From Torymus aiolomorphi (Eukaryota; Arthropoda; Insecta; Hymenoptera; Torymidae), in the NCBI GenBank assembly GCA_036365515.1, contig CM070874.1:245273430-245337429 (forward strand): a stretch of 64,000 bases of DNA, in the 5' to 3' direction. The notes under the pieces are model-generated. The model did no database searches. It saw nothing but the letters and a program-made list of their open reading frames with translations, and was not told the origin of the DNA. Both the position numbers and the translations under genes were made by a program. Of the stretch, positions 1 to 12,850 are shown one piece after another (the first letter of the stretch is position 1; every line of letters begins with the position of its first letter).

Positions 1-3000
1 ATCGCTGATCACGATCTTACCATCAGACTTTCGAAATTCTAAATGGCCGTCAAGAGATCGAGGCAAGCTTAGATTTTGCTTGAAATTAGTATACAGGGGT
101 CTTCGAGGTCGCTGATCAAGATTATTGGACTTTTGAAACTCAAAATGGCGGAACCAATATGGCCGTCGAAAATACGAAGAAAGTTTAGGTTTGACTGAAA
201 ATTGGTATACAGGGGTTTTCGAGGTCGCTGATCAGGATTTTCCTATTAGACATTCGAAATTTAAAATAGCGAATAGAATATGGCAATGCAGAGTAAGAAA
301 AAAGCTTAAATTGTGTTCCAAATTGGTATATGGGGGTTTTAGAAGTGTCTGATCACAATTTTGCTCTCAGACTTTCAAAATTGGAGATGGCGAATCAAAA
401 ATGGCAATTAAAAATTTGAAAACAGCTTAGATATTTCTAGAAATTGGAATACAAAGGTTTTCGATGTCACTGATCACGATCTTGCTATCAGATGTTCGAA
501 ATTCCAAATGGCTGCCAAAGAGTTGAAGGGAAGCTTAGATTTTGCTTAAAATCAATATAAAGAGGTTATCGAGGTAGCTGATCTGGATTTAATTATTGGA
601 CTTTCGAAATTCAAAATGAAGGAACCAATATGGTTGTCAAAACTTCGACGAAAGCTTAGATTTGACTGAAAAATGGTATACAGCGGTTTTTGAGGTCGCT
701 GATCAGGATTTTCTTATTAGACGTTCGGAATCCAAAATGGCGGATACAATATGGTAATGAAGAGTAAGAAAAAGCTTAAATTGTGTTCAAAATTGGTATA
801 CGAGAGTATTCGGAATTGCTGATCACGAATTTGTTATCAATCTTTCAAAATTGAAAATGGCGGTTCCAATATGGCCGTTAAAAATTTGAGAAAGATTACA
901 TTTTTTCCGAAACTGGAGCACAGCGTCTTCAGATGTCTCTGGTCACGATCTTGCCATCAGACTTTCGAAATCAAAATGGCCGTCAAAAGATCGAGGGAAG
1001 CTTAGATTTTACTTAAAATGAGTATACAGGTGTTTTCGAGTTCAACCATCAAGATTTTGTTATTGTACTTTCGAAATTCAAAACGGCGGATCCAATTTGG
1101 CAATGGAAAGTTCGAAAGAAGCTTAAATTATGCTCAAATTTCGTATACGCCGGTTTTCGAAGTTGCTGATCACGATCTGGCTATCAGACTTTGGAAATTC
1201 CAAATGGCGGTAAAAGTTCGAAGGCAGCATTTTGCTTAAAATTTGTATACAGGCGTTTTCGAGGTCGCTGATGAACATTTTGTTATTGGACCATCGAAAC
1301 TGAAAATGGCTGTATCAACATTTCCGTGAAAAATTCTAAGAAAGCTTAGATTTGACTGAAAATTGGAATACAGGGGTTTACGAGATCGCTGAACATAATC
1401 TTGCTATCAGACCTTCAAAATTCAAAATGGCGGTCAAAATTTCGAGGGAATTTCAGATATTTCTTAAAAGACGTATATAAAGGTTTCCGAGATCGCTGAT
1501 CAAGAATTTGTTATTAGACTATCGAAATTCAAGATGGCGGAACCAAAATGGCTGTTATAAGTTCCAAGAAAACTTAGATTGGCCGGCGGATACAATATGA
1601 TAATGAAAAGTAAGAAAAAATGTTAAATTGTGTTCAAAACCGGTATACGGGGGATTTCGAAGTTGCAGATCACGATTTTGCTATCCGACTTTTAAAATTG
1701 AAAATAACGGATCAAATATAGCAATTAAAAATTCGAAAAAAGCTGAGCTTCTTCTCCAACTGGGAATACAGGGGTTTCAGATCCTGCTGATCACGATCTT
1801 ACCATCAGACTTCCGAAATTCTAAATGGCCGTCAAAAGTCCGAGGCAAACATAGATTTTGCTTGAAATTAGTATACAGGGGTTTTCCAGGTCGCTGATCC
1901 GGATATTCCTATTAGACATTGGAAATTTAAAATGGCGGATACAATATGGCAATGCAGAGTTAGAAAAAAGCTTAAATTGTGTTCAAAATTGGCATACCGG
2001 AGTTTTAGAAGTGTCTGATCACAATTTTGCTATCAGACTTTAAAAATTTGAAAACAGCTTAGATATTTCTAAAAATTGGAATACAAGGGTTTTCGAGGTC
2101 ACTGATCACGTTCTTGCTATCAGACTTTCGAAATTCCAAATGGCTGCCAAAGAGTTCAAGGGAAGCTTAGATTTTGCTTAAAATTAATATACACAGGTTT
2201 CCGAGGTAGCTGAGCAGGATTTTATTATTTTATTCCAAGAAAGCTTGGATTGGCCGGCGGATACAATATGATAATGAAGAGTAAGAAAAAATGTTAAATT
2301 GTGTTCAAAACCGGTATACGGGGGATTTCGAAGTTGCATATCACGATTTTGCTATCCGACTTTTAAAATTGAAAATGACGGATCAAATATGGCAATTAAA
2401 AATTCGAAAAAAGCTGAGCTTCTTCTCCAACTGGGAATACAGGGGTTTCAGATCCTGCTGATCACGATCTTACCATCAGACTTCCGAAATTCTAAATGGC
2501 CGTCAAAAGACCGAGGCAAACATAGATTTTGCTTGAAATTAGTATACAGGGGTTTTCCAGGTCGCTGATCCGGATATTCCTATTAGACATTGGAAATTTA
2601 AAATGGCGGATACAATATGGCAATGCAGAGTTAGAAAAAAGCTTAGATTGTGTTCAAAATTGGCATACCGGAGTTTTATAAGTGTCTGATCACAATTTTG
2701 CTATCAGACTTTAAAAATTTGAAAACAGCTTAGATATTTCGAAAAATTGGAATACAAGGGTTTTCGAGGTCACTGATCACGATCTTGCTATCAGACTTTC
2801 GAAATTCCAAATGGCTGCGAAAGAGTTCAAGGGAAGCTTAGATTTTGCTTAAAATTAATATACACAGGTTTCCGAGGTAGCTGATCAGGATTTTATTATT
2901 GGACTTTCAAAATTTAAAATGGCGGAACCAATATGGCTGTTAAAAGTTCGATGAAAGCTTAGATTTGACAGAAAATTGGTATACCGCGGTTTCTGTGGTC

Positions 3001-3955
3001 GCTGATCAGGATTTTCCTATTAGACGTTCAGAATTCAAAATGGCGGATACAATATGGTAATGAAGAGTAAGAAAAAAGCTTAAATTGTGTTCAAAATTGG
3101 TATACGAGACTTTTTGGTGTTGCTGATCACGGATTTGTTACCAATCCTTGAAAACTGAAAATGGCGGTTCTAATATGGCCGTTAAAAATTTGAAAAAAGG
3201 TTGCGTCTTTCTCGAAATTGGAGTACATCGTTTTCAGATGTCTCTGGTCACGATCTTGCCATCAGACTTTCGTAATGAAAATGGCCGTCAAAAGATCGAG
3301 GGAAGCTTAGATTTTGCTTAAAATAAGTATACAGGTGTTTTGAAGATTGACGATCAAGATTTTGTTATTGCACTTTCGAGTTTCAAAATGTCGGATCCAA
3401 TTTGGCAATGGAAAGTTCGAAAAAAGCTTAAATTATGCTCAAATTTCGTATACGCCGCTTTTCGAAGTTGCTGATCACAATCTGGCTATCAGACTTCCGA
3501 AATTCAGAGGGGCGGTCAAAAGTTCAAGGGAAGCTTAGATTTTGCTTAAAATTAGTATACAGGGGTTTTCAAGGTCGTTGATAAAGATTTTGCTATTGGA
3601 CTTTTGAAACTCAAAATAGCGGAACCAATATGGCCGTCGAAAATTCGAAGAAAGTTTAGGTTTGACTGAAAATTGGTATACAAGGGTTTTCGAGGTCGCT
3701 GATGAGGATTTTCCTATTAGACATTCGAAATTTAAAATGGCAGATACAATATGGCAATGCAGAGTAAGAAAAAAGCTTAAATTGTGTTCAAAATTGGTAT
3801 AAGGGAGTTTTAGAAGTGTCTGAATTTTGCTATCGGACTTTCAAAATTGGAGATGGCGAATCAAAAATGGCAATTAAAAATTTGAAAACAGCTTAGATAT
3901 TTCTAGAAATTGGAATACAAAGGTTTTCGAGGTCACTGATCACGATTTGGCTATT
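1..3955. repeat. Satellite array of ~120-bp monomers with higher-order structure
   Basis: Diverged monomers of about 118-120 bp follow one another. Each carries a variant of GTATACAGGGGTTTTCGAGG, then CGCTGATCA, a CTATCAGACTTTCGAAATTC segment, ATGGCGG-ACCAATATGG, and AAGCTTAGATTTTGCTTAAAAT. A block at about 1,560-2,230 recurs almost unchanged at about 2,230-2,900 (offset 671 bp), so there is a higher-order period of five to six monomers. The start of the window (about 100-450) recurs at 3,560-3,930. The array runs off the left edge. Short ORFs here are by-products of the repeat. Confidence 0.9.
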
Positions 3956-4384
3956 AGTAATTTTTTACTGAAAAACTGCCGTGTTGGTTTATGGAACTAT
4001 CCAAATGTAATCTAGACCTTAGCATTGAAAAGAGTACACTCGTAAGTAGTGAAATTGGTTTTGGAGTCAATATTATTTTTTTCCTGTTGAAAACATATAC
4101 TCGAAATTAGAAGTTATTGGTGATATTCAAGAAAATGAGAAGATCAAGTAATACAAAAGGCAGATCAGGTAGTTTAAAACTTATACAATTTCTTTACTTC
4201 GTTCAATAAAAACTTATACAACTTAAACGGTTTCCAAAATTTTATAGTGACATAGTCACTAGAATAGGCCAACTTTCAAATAAAATGCATCTTTCTATTT
4301 ACCTCTAGACTGAAAAAATAGAACAGAATTTACAATTTAATCACTTTCTAAAAATGGTGGGTTGACGAGCGGAGTGAGTAGGGG
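3956..4384. other. Spacer between satellite and inverted-arm element
   Basis: AT-rich sequence with no ORF or RNA signal. At its right end (4,361-4,380) lies the motif GTTGACGAGCGGAGTGAGTA, which recurs at 23,592 and in both places is followed by a TATATATA run, so it may be the true tip of a repeat family. Confidence 0.4.
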
Positions 4385-5925
4385 GTGTATATATATGGCA
4401 GGCAGACTGTCAAATCGAGAGGTCAAAAAATTAATCTTCTTAAAACTCTCAGAAAATGTTCTACAAATGTTCTACAACTTATTTTTGATAACCCTGAATT
4501 TTTTCAGATTTTTTAGACCGATAGTTTTGGATATATTAGAGGTCAAAAATTGAATTATCATGATTTTTGCATTTCTCTTGCAATTTGAATTGATAATTAC
4601 TCTTTGAAGGTTTTATATAAATTAACAAATTTTTTTTAGAAAAGTTAGGAAATTTCTCACTAAAAAGAGGGAACAATCATTAATATTTTATATTTCATGC
4701 GAGTATCATAATATTTCTTTTAAAACCTTAAATTGAGAAAAACAAACAAGTCCGATCAGGCTTTCGACTGCCAAAAAATTCCTGAAAGTAGGTTATTTTA
4801 TGTTTAAAATGCCCCTGCCTCCCCCTTAATGTTTTTTTATTAAAAGTTGAAAAGTGATGAAAAAGACATTTTTTGCTATTACGATGCAGTTAGACCTTAA
4901 GAGATGGCCATAGCCTATTTACTAATTAAACATTAGGTGATTTTAATTGAATCTAGCAATTTTTAATATATATTTACATAATTCCAGTTACCCATCGCTC
5001 ATTTATTTTTAGAAAATAAAAAATTTGCCCTGGATCTGTATATAATCACATCATGCACTTATTTTTACATTTATTTTATTATAACTTCCTTATTCCACTT
5101 TTTTCATTTCGACTATTTCCCCCTTTTTTTATATAAATTTATTCATTTTAACCTATAATTTGATTCATGTTATATGTACATCAAAGCATAGGCATACGTG
5201 TCACAAGGTGATTAGTCATGAAATTTAATAATAATAACATCCCATGCCACAAATGCATAATATTTCTTTTGTTTCCACTATTTGCAACACTTGTCAAACT
5301 TTTACACATATAATTGCGTTTAAACCATTACCCAATAATCAGAAGCATCTGATTTTCTCAAGATCACATAGAAAAATATCACACAATCAGAAATAATGCA
5401 GTATTTTCTAATTTGACGTAAGCTACGTTGAAAAGTCTTCTCACTACACTCTACAACACTAAATTTTCTTATTTATATATAAACTATAATTATTATGCAC
5501 ATTATTTGTTCACACAGATTTTCTGATTACATAGAGCACTGTTGTATGAATAACATTCACTTTATCAAAATAATTTTCAAATCTTCGCTTTTGTCGAATA
5601 CACTTGGATCTGATTTCTATTTTGTTTACATTTGCGCTCCTTGCCAACCTCTTCAAGTACAGCTGACAAATAAGTATAATATTGCTAATTGCTATTACTC
5701 CTTCCGATTATCCTTTTACCTCAGATTGTATCATGGTTTCTTAGTAGGATGTTTAAGTTAAAAGCGTCTGAATTTTAAATGTAGTTGTGATATTTGTATC
5801 TCAAATCTCACATTTAGTGCCTTAACCTTGCTTTTCATACCTAAAAATAAGCTCTTATTCTGATTTAATTTACTTCCTCTGCAGTCTAATCTTCTATAAG
5901 CTCATGTATTCATTGGTCCGATATG
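4385..5925 (+). repeat. Left inverted arm, outer part
   Basis: This stretch is the reverse complement, at roughly 80-90% identity by eye, of 20,866-20,091 and then 16,601-15,800. Anchors include AACAAGTCCGATCAGGCTTTC here against the complement at 20,490, and CCATGCCACAAATGCATAAT here against the complement at 16,465. Identity breaks at about 5,925, where another sequence has been inserted. No gene is present. Confidence 0.8.
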
Positions 5926-7920
5926 TTCATAAATTCATGAGAAACAGCTACGGCATTACTTCAATATCTTTAAAATAAAATAAAAATTGGCTTATGGTGT
6001 TGCAGGTGAATAGTTAAGGTGATGTGAAATCCTAATTTCAATATTTTTTAAATCGATATTCAAACGTTTATTTGGAAAAAGACGGCTGTCAAGCGCTCCG
6101 TACACGTAAACACTACATTCAGGAATTTTTTTGAGTGATTTTGTTAGCATTTTCGTTAGCTATGCTCGTTTGAAAAGTAGGTCAAATGAAGATTTCTACT
6201 TACCGACAATACGATTTTTAGTTAATTAAATAAATTCTCATCATTTTTTTGGAAAAACACGTTTGTCAAGCGGTTCGCATATATAAATACTATACTCAGA
6301 TTTTTTTTTGATGATTCTATTGGTATTTTCGTGAGATGTACTCGTTTGAAAAATAACGTCGGTACTCACCATTAACGCCCAAACGCCGAAATTTCGAGTA
6401 AGTTTTCAACGTGATTATTTCTTATGTTATCTGCTTTGAAAAAATTCTGTTTTCATATATTCCGACGTGAAATTTCACGCTCTTTCACAATCCGTAGTCA
6501 GAATTACGATTTATGCTTAAGAAAAAAAAAAATATGGCCGATTTAAACATAAAAAAACTGAAAATTTTCGAAAACAATTTTTTCTGGATTTTTTTTCGTA
6601 ATGATACCACAAAGGTATCCCCTTATAATTATGATTAGAAGTGATCATGGCAGTTGAAGTTTGACAGGAAATTTTCATATTAATGTTAAACAACCCCATT
6701 TTTACAAAATGGCGGCTGAAACAAAATTTTGTTTGTTTTGAACTTCATCAATTTCTTTTTCAAAAACTATGGACTTTAGCAAAAAGTTCATGAGCAAGAG
6801 TGTCTTAGAATTAGTCAAGGACCACTCTAAAATTTTTTCAGAATTTTCCGAGACAATTTTTTATTTTCTGAAAAATTCGGGAAATCCAATTTTTCAAAAA
6901 TGTCTAAAAAAATACTGAAAAAATTTTAGTGTTCCTTGACTAATTCTAGGACATTTTTGTTCTTGTGAACTTTTTGCTAAAGTCCATAGTTTTCGAAAAA
7001 AAAATTGATGAAGTTTAAACAACAAAAATTTTGTTTCAGCCGCCATTTTGTAAAAATGCGGTTGTATAACATTAATATAAAAATGTTCTGCCAAACTTCA
7101 ACTGTCATGATCACCTCCGATCATAATTATAAGGGGACACCTTTGCGATATCATTGCGAAAAAAAATCCAGAAAAAATTTTTTTCGAAAATTTTCACGTA
7201 TTTTACGTTTAAATCGGCCATCTTTTTTTTTCTTGAGATTAAATCGTAATTCTGACTACGGATTCTGAAAGAGCCTGAAATTTCACGTCGGAATATATGA
7301 AAACAGAATTTTTTCAGATTTTTTTTAGACATTTTTGAAAAATTGGATTTCCCGAATTTTTTAGAAAATAAAAAATTGTCTCCGAAAATTCTGAAAAAAT
7401 TTTAGTGTTCCTTGACTAATTCTAAGACACTCTTGCTCGTGAACTTTTTGCTAAAGTCCATAATTTTCGAAAAAAAAATTGATGAAGTTTAAACAAAAAA
7501 AATTTTTTTTCAGCCGCCATTTTGTAAAAATGGGGTAGTTTAACATTAACATGAAAATTGTCGGTCAAATTTTAACTGCCATGATCACCTCTGATCATAA
7601 TTATAAGGGGATACCTTTGCGGTATCATTGCGAAAAAAAATCCAGAAAAAATTTTTTTCGAAAATTTTCACGTTTTTTATGTTTAAATCGGCCATATTTT
7701 TTTTTCTTGAGATTAAATCATAATTCTGACTACGGATTCTGAAAGAGCGTGAAATTTCACGTCAGAGTATATGAAAACAGATTTTTTTCAAAGCAGATAA
7801 CATAAGAAATAATCACGTTGAAAACTTACTCGAAATTTGGGCGTTTGGGCGTTAATGGGTTAAAGCTGTTTTCTAAATCCTGAAACATAACACGAAAAAA
7901 CACAAAGGATCACTCTTTTT
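5926..7920. mobile_element. Insertion in left arm containing a foldback element (6,383-7,862)
   Basis: This block is missing from the matching position in the right arm (about 15,800). Within it, 6,383-7,862 is a foldback. The left end reads CATTAACGCCCAAACGCC, and the right end reads the complement, GGGCGTTTGGGCGTTAATGG. Arms several hundred bp long contain TTTCACGTCGGAATATATGA and its complement. The middle holds further repeats of a module with GCCGCCATTTTGTAAAAATG. The short ORFs here mirror one another across the palindrome and are not genes. Confidence 0.7.
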
Positions 7921-8150
7921 TTAAAAAAGGATCAATATAAAAAACAAAATAATACATATCTGATAATGAGTATTAGTTAAGCTCTTGTTCACTGTCCATT
8001 TTATCCTTAAATTTCGTTAATAATCATGCTTGACTCTTGATTACTTTTTCTCTGTACTTCGAAAATCTCTTTGCCCTTTATTCTTGTCTTCTGTATTTCT
8101 TCAATATTCACATTATATTCGTTATCACGCACAGTTAACCACAAATTACA
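7921..8150 (+). repeat. Left inverted arm, inner part
   Basis: The sequence is the reverse complement of 15,583-15,800. The shared text includes GGATCAATATAAAAAACAAA, CTTGACTCTTGATTACTTTT and CGTTATCACGCACAGTTAA. Similarity stops just after 8,150, which marks the inner end of the arm. Confidence 0.8.
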
Positions 8151-9227
8151 TGAGAATCTATGAAGCAGATAAAACAGACATATCCATATGAGACATTGTG
8201 TAGAGAACACCATAATTTCCGTATTAGGCTCGTTGCATGCAAAAAAAAACGGAACAGATACAATAATAACATGGATACTATATCTATGTATACACGAGGA
8301 ACAGTACCTGGTCCTTGAGGGGTTGTAACCCTAACCTGTCAGTCGTTCTAATTCTAATGTGACATCTAGACGATCAGTGGCTGCTCATGTATATTGCACT
8401 GTCTATGAATGTGTAACATTATTTACTAATATTATCTAAATCAACTACAAGTAATCAAACGTGGATCAAAGTATTGTTTGAAAGAAGATAACTGGGAAGA
8501 TTAAATCCTATTTTCATGATCACAGTTGGAGCTTCGATATCTATTAGATAAGTTGTAACGGCCTAAAAGCTGTCCTCGGTGCGCTATATCTCGAAGCGGA
8601 TCTGCCGATGAACGACGCAGCAATGGACAGGCGCGAGCACGGGCTCGTGCAAACCCTCGGCGATTAGCGGCCCGTCGGCTCCGCGCTGTTGCTCGCCGTC
8701 GGCTGCTTTCAGCAGCAGCCGCGCCTTTTCGGTCCGTTACAACGCGCGACTTCGTCGTCGCGCTCTCTCTCGAGCGTGCTGCCCCAACTGCTCAGATATC
8801 ACGCGAGTACTACGTACTCGTGACCGCGGAGGCTGGCGGTATTCATCACCGTGCCATCGAATAGGGAAGCGGAATTAGGTTGCGCTAAATAACAGGCGAA
8901 CAAGTGTAAAAGAAACACTTACATTTATTGACCCTCGGGCGGTTATCTAATTACACACGCGGCGCGTACTCTAAGTACGCGCCGATTAGGGTGGTGCGCC
9001 CGCGTACGCGAAGTACGTGTGTGCTCTGTTGCACGCATGTAAGCGCATAGGCGGCCCGCGACGACGTCGGCCGATCGCTGCGCACGATCGGCCCTCACGC
9101 ACGCGTCGGCGGCCTCGCTCGTCCGAATTCACTTCCTGGACGCTCGTCGTCCACGAGGAAGTGCGCGCGCGCCTGGCCAGGACTTACCTCGCTCTATCGG
9201 CGACGATGCAGGCGGACAGGCCGTGCG
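8151..9227. other. GC-rich stretch without a supported gene
   Basis: From about 8,554 the base composition becomes strongly GC-rich. A 188-bp piece begins TGTAACGG (8,554) and ends CCGTTACA (8,741), which would suit the ends of an LTR or small element, but no target duplication is seen. A palindrome GGCGCGTACTCTAAGTACGCGCC-like lies at about 8,960. The ORF at 9,017-9,268 has no recognisable domain and overlaps the next repeat. Confidence 0.35.
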
Positions 9228-10087
9228 GCGCACAGTGTTCTATTTTGAAAATAAAATGGACAAAATGAAATATCTCGTGAACGGATATCGATAGCCGGAT
9301 GAATCCAACTGCATTTTAAAGTTGAAGTAATGTACAATAAAGGAAAAATAGTCCAGTACTGATCATTTGACCCTGTGACCTTAGAAATGAAAAATGAAAG
9401 TTGAATAAATAACGAATTTTCGGCTTTTTCATTTAGACTTTGTGGCTATCAATTTTTTCGATCAAAAAAATATGTACTCCTGTAGTGTTTGATGCAAGGT
9501 TTTTTAATAACCCTTAGATTTTAATAATTCATATATACACCTACAAATTTGTGTACTTGTATTTATGTACCCATGTATTTTGATTCGCTGAATCCGAATT
9601 TGAAGTCGAAATTACTCAATAATGCTCCATTTTTTCAGGGTGAATTTTTCGTATTTTTTATGGAGTTTTCAGATTTAAAAACAAATTGGTGTGCGATAGG
9701 ACAAATCTGACATCAAATTCGGATTCTTTGCATCAAACACTACAGGAGTAAATATTTTTTGATCGAAAAAATTGATAGCCAGAAAGTCTACAATGAACAA
9801 GCCGAAAATACGCTATTTATTCGACTTTCATTTTTCATTTCCAAGGTCACAGCAGTGTGTCCAGATTGTGGCGATTAATCGCCACTTTTATATGAATATT
9901 ATTACTGTATATATTGTTTACCTGACCACACTGGGTCACAGGGTCAAATGATCAGTACTGGACTATTTTTCCTTTATTGTACATTACTTCAACTTTAAAA
10001 TGCAGTTGGATTCATCCGGCTATCGATATCCGTTCGCGAGATATTTCATTTTGTCCATTTTTTTTCAAAATAGAACACTGTGCGGCG
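9228..10087. mobile_element. Foldback (palindromic) element
   Basis: The left arm from GCACAGTGTTCTATTTTG (9,230) is mirrored at 10,060-10,087. Matching internal segments include CCGGATGAATCCAACTGCAT, TGATCATTTGACCCTGTGAC, and GTAGTGTTTGATGCAAGG against the complement at 9,728. The right arm is interrupted by a small hAT-type MITE at 9,853-9,933. There is no coding capacity. Confidence 0.75.
9853..9933. mobile_element. 81-bp hAT-type MITE with 8-bp target duplication
   Basis: The ends are CAGTGTG and CACACTG, with a hairpin GTGGCGATTAATCGCCAC near the left end. It is flanked by direct copies of GGTCACAG (9,845-9,852 and 9,934-9,941), an 8-bp target duplication as expected for the hAT superfamily. 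It interrupts the right arm of the surrounding foldback, so it inserted later. Confidence 0.8.
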
Positions 10088-10136
10088 TTGGTCGCCGTGC
10101 GCCGCTGTGTCTCTCTCTCGCTGCTGCACCGGCGGC

Positions 10137-10140
<4 letters not shown>

Positions 10141-10176
<36 letters not shown>
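10141..10176. repeat. (CT)n microsatellite
   Basis: A perfect CT run of about 18 units within a CT-biased region. The Ser/Leu-rich ORFs on one strand and Arg/Glu-rich ORFs on the other are artefacts of the repeat. Confidence 0.95.
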
Positions 10177-10178
<2 letters not shown>

Positions 10179-10408
10179 CTCCTGCGAGTATCCTCGGCCG
10201 CAATGCTCTCTCTCACTCGCTCCCGTGAGTGAGCTCGGCCGCGCTGCTCTCTCGCTCTTTCGCTGCCGCGGTCGAGTATGGCTCTCTCTCTCCCTCTCCC
10301 ACAACCACCGGCGAACGCGGTTCTCGGAGCCGTGGTGCGTCTCTCTCTCACGTTCGTGCACTACACTGCACTAACTCCGCGATCCTGCCGCGATACTCGT
10401 GCACTTCA

Positions 10409-11129
<721 letters not shown>

Positions 11130-12235
11130 TCTTCTTGTGTCGTTTATTTGTCAGCTTTATTTGAAAAGGTTGTGAAGGTGCATATTTGTAAAAAAATTAA
11201 AATCCAAGTATATTCAATAAAAAACAAGATTTAAAACCTATTTTTATGAAGTGAATATTATTCATAAAAACAATGCAGTAATAGGGAATATGTTACTGTA
11301 TGAACAGTCAATCTGTGTGTAAATGAATAATGTACGTAACAAGTATTTTTTATAAAAATAAAAAAATTTAGTGTTTTCTTATTGTGTAATATTTTTCTAT
11401 GGGCTCTTAAGAAAATCAGATACTTCTGACAGGGCGTAGTATTTTCAAAATGAATTATACGTGCAAAATTCGACACGTAATGCAAATTAGTGGAAATGGA
11501 ATAAATACCATGGATTTGTGGCACAAGTTGAAATTTTTAGAACATTTTGTGTTTTTCCATGTGAAACTTGTACATGTGCTCCTATGAAAGTGTAATATGG
11601 ATTATTATTATGAGTTGAAATGAATAAATTTCAGACAAAGAAAAGAGAGTTAATAATTAAAATGAAAAAGTGGCATAATAAGAAAGTTATAAGAGAATAA
11701 ATGTTAAAATAAGGTAATTAGGTGATTATATATAAACTCAGGGCTTATGATGGAAAACCCTGGAACACGGGATTCAAATTTTTGATATTATAAGTTGAAA
11801 TGAATAAATTTCAGACAAAGAAAAGAGAGTTAATAATTAAACGGCGTTGTTATTTGGACGACAGATCAGTCGTTCAAATAACCTATAACCCACTTAGAAA
11901 CATGTCAAAACCACTGTTTTGAGAATCTGATATGGAAGGGACTATTATTTCTTTAGTCAAACGTCAATCCTTGCCCATTTTTTCTTTAGTCAAGCGTCAA
12001 TTCTTCGACTAAAGAAAATTGAAGGTTAGATTTTACGTATATATAGGTATACCTATCTACAACGATCTGGCGTACAAATAACAACGGCCATAATTAAAAT
12101 GAAAAAGTGGCATAATAAGAAAGTTATAAGAGAATAAATGTTAAAATAAGGTAATTAGGTGATTATATATGAACTCAAGGCTTATGATGGAAAACCCTGG
12201 AACACGGGTTTCAAATTTTTTATTATAAAATCATG
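11130..12235 (+). repeat. Third, diverged copy of the arm sequence with an internal ~184-bp duplication
   Basis: This region runs in the same direction as the right arm and resembles 16,040-16,600 followed by 20,100-20,200 (for example GTGAATATTATTCATAA, TAATGTACGTAAC and AAAATGAAAAAGTGGCATAA). The segment 11,604-11,787 is repeated immediately afterwards, and the second copy is split by a MITE at 11,842-12,089. It shows the arm without the Penelope insertion, so the arm family predates that insertion. Confidence 0.7.
11842..12089. mobile_element. 248-bp MITE with 9-bp target duplication
   Basis: The termini read CGGCGTTGTTATTTGGACG and, on the other strand, GGCCGTTGTTATTTGTACG, both followed by a CAGATC block. 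Direct copies of ATAATTAAA flank it (11,833-11,841 and 12,090-12,098). The empty site survives in the tandem duplicate just upstream, where TAATAATTAAAATG is uninterrupted, confirming the insertion. An 8-9-bp duplication suits hAT or Mutator-like families. It has no coding capacity. Confidence 0.8.
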
Positions 12236-12850
12236 CATTACCTGGATGAATTCAAAGATCCGAAAGTTACGTAATCTCCTAGTTTAATATAAAATGTAAG
12301 TGAGTACATAAAAAGTTAACATGAGAAGAATTTGCAACCATGCAGAAAAAATCGCAGACTTAAGATATTCTATGAATCAAGTTCTTTCATGTTCGAGCCA
12401 CTTTTACTAGAATTTATAGCTTTTACAGTCACTGTATCAGCATATTAAAATTTAAAATTAGGAAATGCTATATGTGTTTTAATTCTTTTTAACAGATTAT
12501 TCTATATTTAATAATTTGTTTCTAATTATATTTCTTTTATAGGTTATGTGAATAAATGTAGAATAATAAATTAAATAAATATTTTATTAGGGTAAATATA
12601 TAAATTAGTTTTAAAAAATTGCTTAGGAAGAAAAATAGAAGTCCGAGAAAAGTTTGTGAAAAAGACAGTGTAAAACAACTTTATATCTTATCTATAATAA
12701 TATAATATTATATACAGTAAATACATATAAATCTATGACTCTCATTTCTTCGCCTCTTGTATCATTAGAAAATGCTTTGCATATAACATGCCCATTATTT
12801 AAGGGTTGAACAAAATGTTGCTATTTTATGGCTTTGACACGGCAGGTGTT
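12236..12850. other. AT-rich flank of the transposase-like gene
   Basis: Low-GC sequence downstream of the minus-strand gene's stop codon. Nothing recognisable apart from AT-rich text that could hold its polyadenylation signals. Confidence 0.3.

Noticed and set aside
1..3955. CRISPR-like array from regular repeats in the first 4 kb
   Set aside because: Monomers are contiguous ~120-bp satellite units without unique spacers, in an evidently eukaryotic context.
8554..8741. Possible small solo LTR with TGTAACGG...CCGTTACA ends
   Set aside because: Only 188 bp, no target duplication, and a hairpin of this kind could occur by chance in GC-rich DNA.
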